From SAR202 cluster bacterium (GTDB taxonomy: Bacteria; Chloroflexota; Dehalococcoidia; SAR202; CAJWER01), in assembly GCA_030740335.1 (NCBI GenBank), contig JASLXL010000239.1, positions 1 through 5,059 on the forward strand: a stretch of DNA of 5,059 bases, read 5' to 3'. A program made the position numbers and the translations under genes. How positions within the stretch are numbered: position 1 is the first letter of the stretch; the number at the start of each line of letters is the position of its first letter. Below are positions 4,594-5,059 of the stretch, one piece after another. A model generated the notes under the pieces. The model was not told where the DNA came from. It was given only the letters and a program-made list of their open reading frames with translations, and made no database searches.

Positions 4594-5059
4594 TTGCGAG
4601 CAGTCGAATCAGCGAGGGATGAAGCCAACGGCATAGCGGAGAACGTCAAGAAGGTTATCATCGGCAAAGACTCAGCGGTGGAGCTAGCCGTGGTTGCGCT
4701 CATATGCCAGGGTCACATACTTATAGAGGACGTGCCGGGCGTAGGGAAGACGATGTTGGCGCGGAGCCTGGCCCAGTCCACCAATTGTATCTACCGACGG
4801 ATACAGTTCACTCCCGACCTTTTGCCTAGCGATATCACGGGCGTGTCTATCTTCAACCAGAAAAACGGTGAATTTGAGTTCAAGCCAGGTCCAATCATCT
4901 CCCAACTGGTGTTGGCGGACGAGATTAACCGGGCGACCCCCAAGACCCAGTCGGCGCTGCTGGAGGCCATGGACGAGAGGCAGGTCACCGTTGAGGGAAT
5001 CACCCACCAACTGCCGCGCCCATTCACCGTTATGGCCACCCAGAACCCGATCGAGTACG
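4594..5059 (+). CDS. MoxR-family AAA+ ATPase, N-terminal part (155 codons in window, 3' end cut off)
   Basis: MoxR ATPases are cytoplasmic AAA+ chaperone-like proteins thought to insert cofactors or remodel partners, often VWA-domain proteins encoded nearby. The visible part shows the family order: a short helical lead with the [10 protein letters not shown] segment (22-31), Walker [10 protein letters not shown] (45-53, K52 and T53), the [15 protein letters not shown] pore/strand region (69-83), [10 protein letters not shown] (92-101), Walker [11 protein letters not shown] (105-114, D109 and E110), [17 protein letters not shown] (115-131), and sensor 1 MATQNP (147-152, N151). All key nucleotide-binding residues seen are intact. 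The arginine finger and lid domain lie beyond the window. The TTG start is chosen from the perfect SD site. In many genomes moxR is followed by DUF58/VWA and transglutaminase-like genes, which could be expected after 5059. It is transcribed away from the tautomerase gene. Confidence 0.93.
   Translation, partial: MRAVESARDEANGIAENVKKVIIGKDSAVELAVVALICQGHILIEDVPGVGKTMLARSLAQSTNCIYRRIQFTPDLLPSDITGVSIFNQKNGEFEFKPGPIISQLVLADEINRATPKTQSALLEAMDERQVTVEGITHQLPRPFTVMATQNPIEY

Noticed and set aside
1..5059. Search for CRISPR array, tRNA/rRNA, insertion sequence or defence module
   Set aside because: No regularly spaced repeats, cloverleaf, transposase motif or defence-family protein is visible. The MoxR ATPase alone is not evidence of a defence system.

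Overview
The window reads as a piece of a bacterial chromosome of moderately high GC with compact genes, strong Shine-Dalgarno sites (AAGGAGG/AGGAGG with a 5-6 nt spacer) and several short independent transcription units. Gene content (an enolase-superfamily acid-sugar dehydratase, a DapA-type aldolase start, a beta-propeller glycosidase-like protein, a MoxR ATPase) would suit a Chloroflexota lineage such as SAR202/Dehalococcoidia, where enolase-superfamily paralogues are abundant. This is an inference from gene content and I cannot prove it from the sequence.

Region 1 (1-3200) looks like a divergent sugar-acid locus. On the minus strand, a 506-aa beta-propeller glycosyl-hydrolase-like protein (180-1700) is followed by the first 13 codons of a second gene (1-40) whose start resembles the dihydrodipicolinate synthase/N-acetylneuraminate lyase aldolase family. 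On the plus strand, a 395-aa mandelate racemase/muconate lactonizing-type enzyme (2013-3200) has three metal-binding carboxylates, a Lys and a His-Asp dyad, so it is probably catalytically active. Glycosidase, acid-sugar dehydratase and aldolase/dehydratase would form a plausible route from a glycoside or sugar acid to central metabolism. The 312-bp divergent spacer holds a perfect 10-bp inverted repeat, a reasonable sigma70-type promoter for the enolase gene, and a C-rich/G-rich hairpin close to the predicted transcription start.

Region 2 (3201-3694) has no convincing intact gene. It contains an imperfect long-range inverted repeat and a plus-strand ORF whose 3' half looks coding by third-position composition but which I do not recognise; it may be a gene remnant.

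Region 3 (3695-4267) carries two tiny minus-strand genes in separate units: a 48-codon 4-oxalocrotonate tautomerase-like protein (4062-4208) closed by a perfect 12-bp stem terminator (3996-4029), and a 74-aa SH3-like/KOW-like small protein (3695-3919). The second gene's extended -10 box lies 7 nt before its ATG, so its mRNA is probably leaderless. Both genes share a TGC-TAnnnT extended -10 pattern.

Region 4 (4268-5059) has a candidate promoter at 4341-4369, an approximately 220-nt repeat-rich leader, and then the N-terminal 155 codons of a MoxR-family AAA+ ATPase. I start it at a TTG codon because a perfect AAGGAGG stands 5 nt upstream and no in-frame ATG precedes the Walker A motif. The gene runs off the window.

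I see no CRISPR array, rRNA, tRNA, insertion sequence or obvious defence system. The most unusual items are the minimal tautomerase, the leaderless small gene, the KxN variant of the enolase active site, and the duplicated hairpin arms in the moxR leader.
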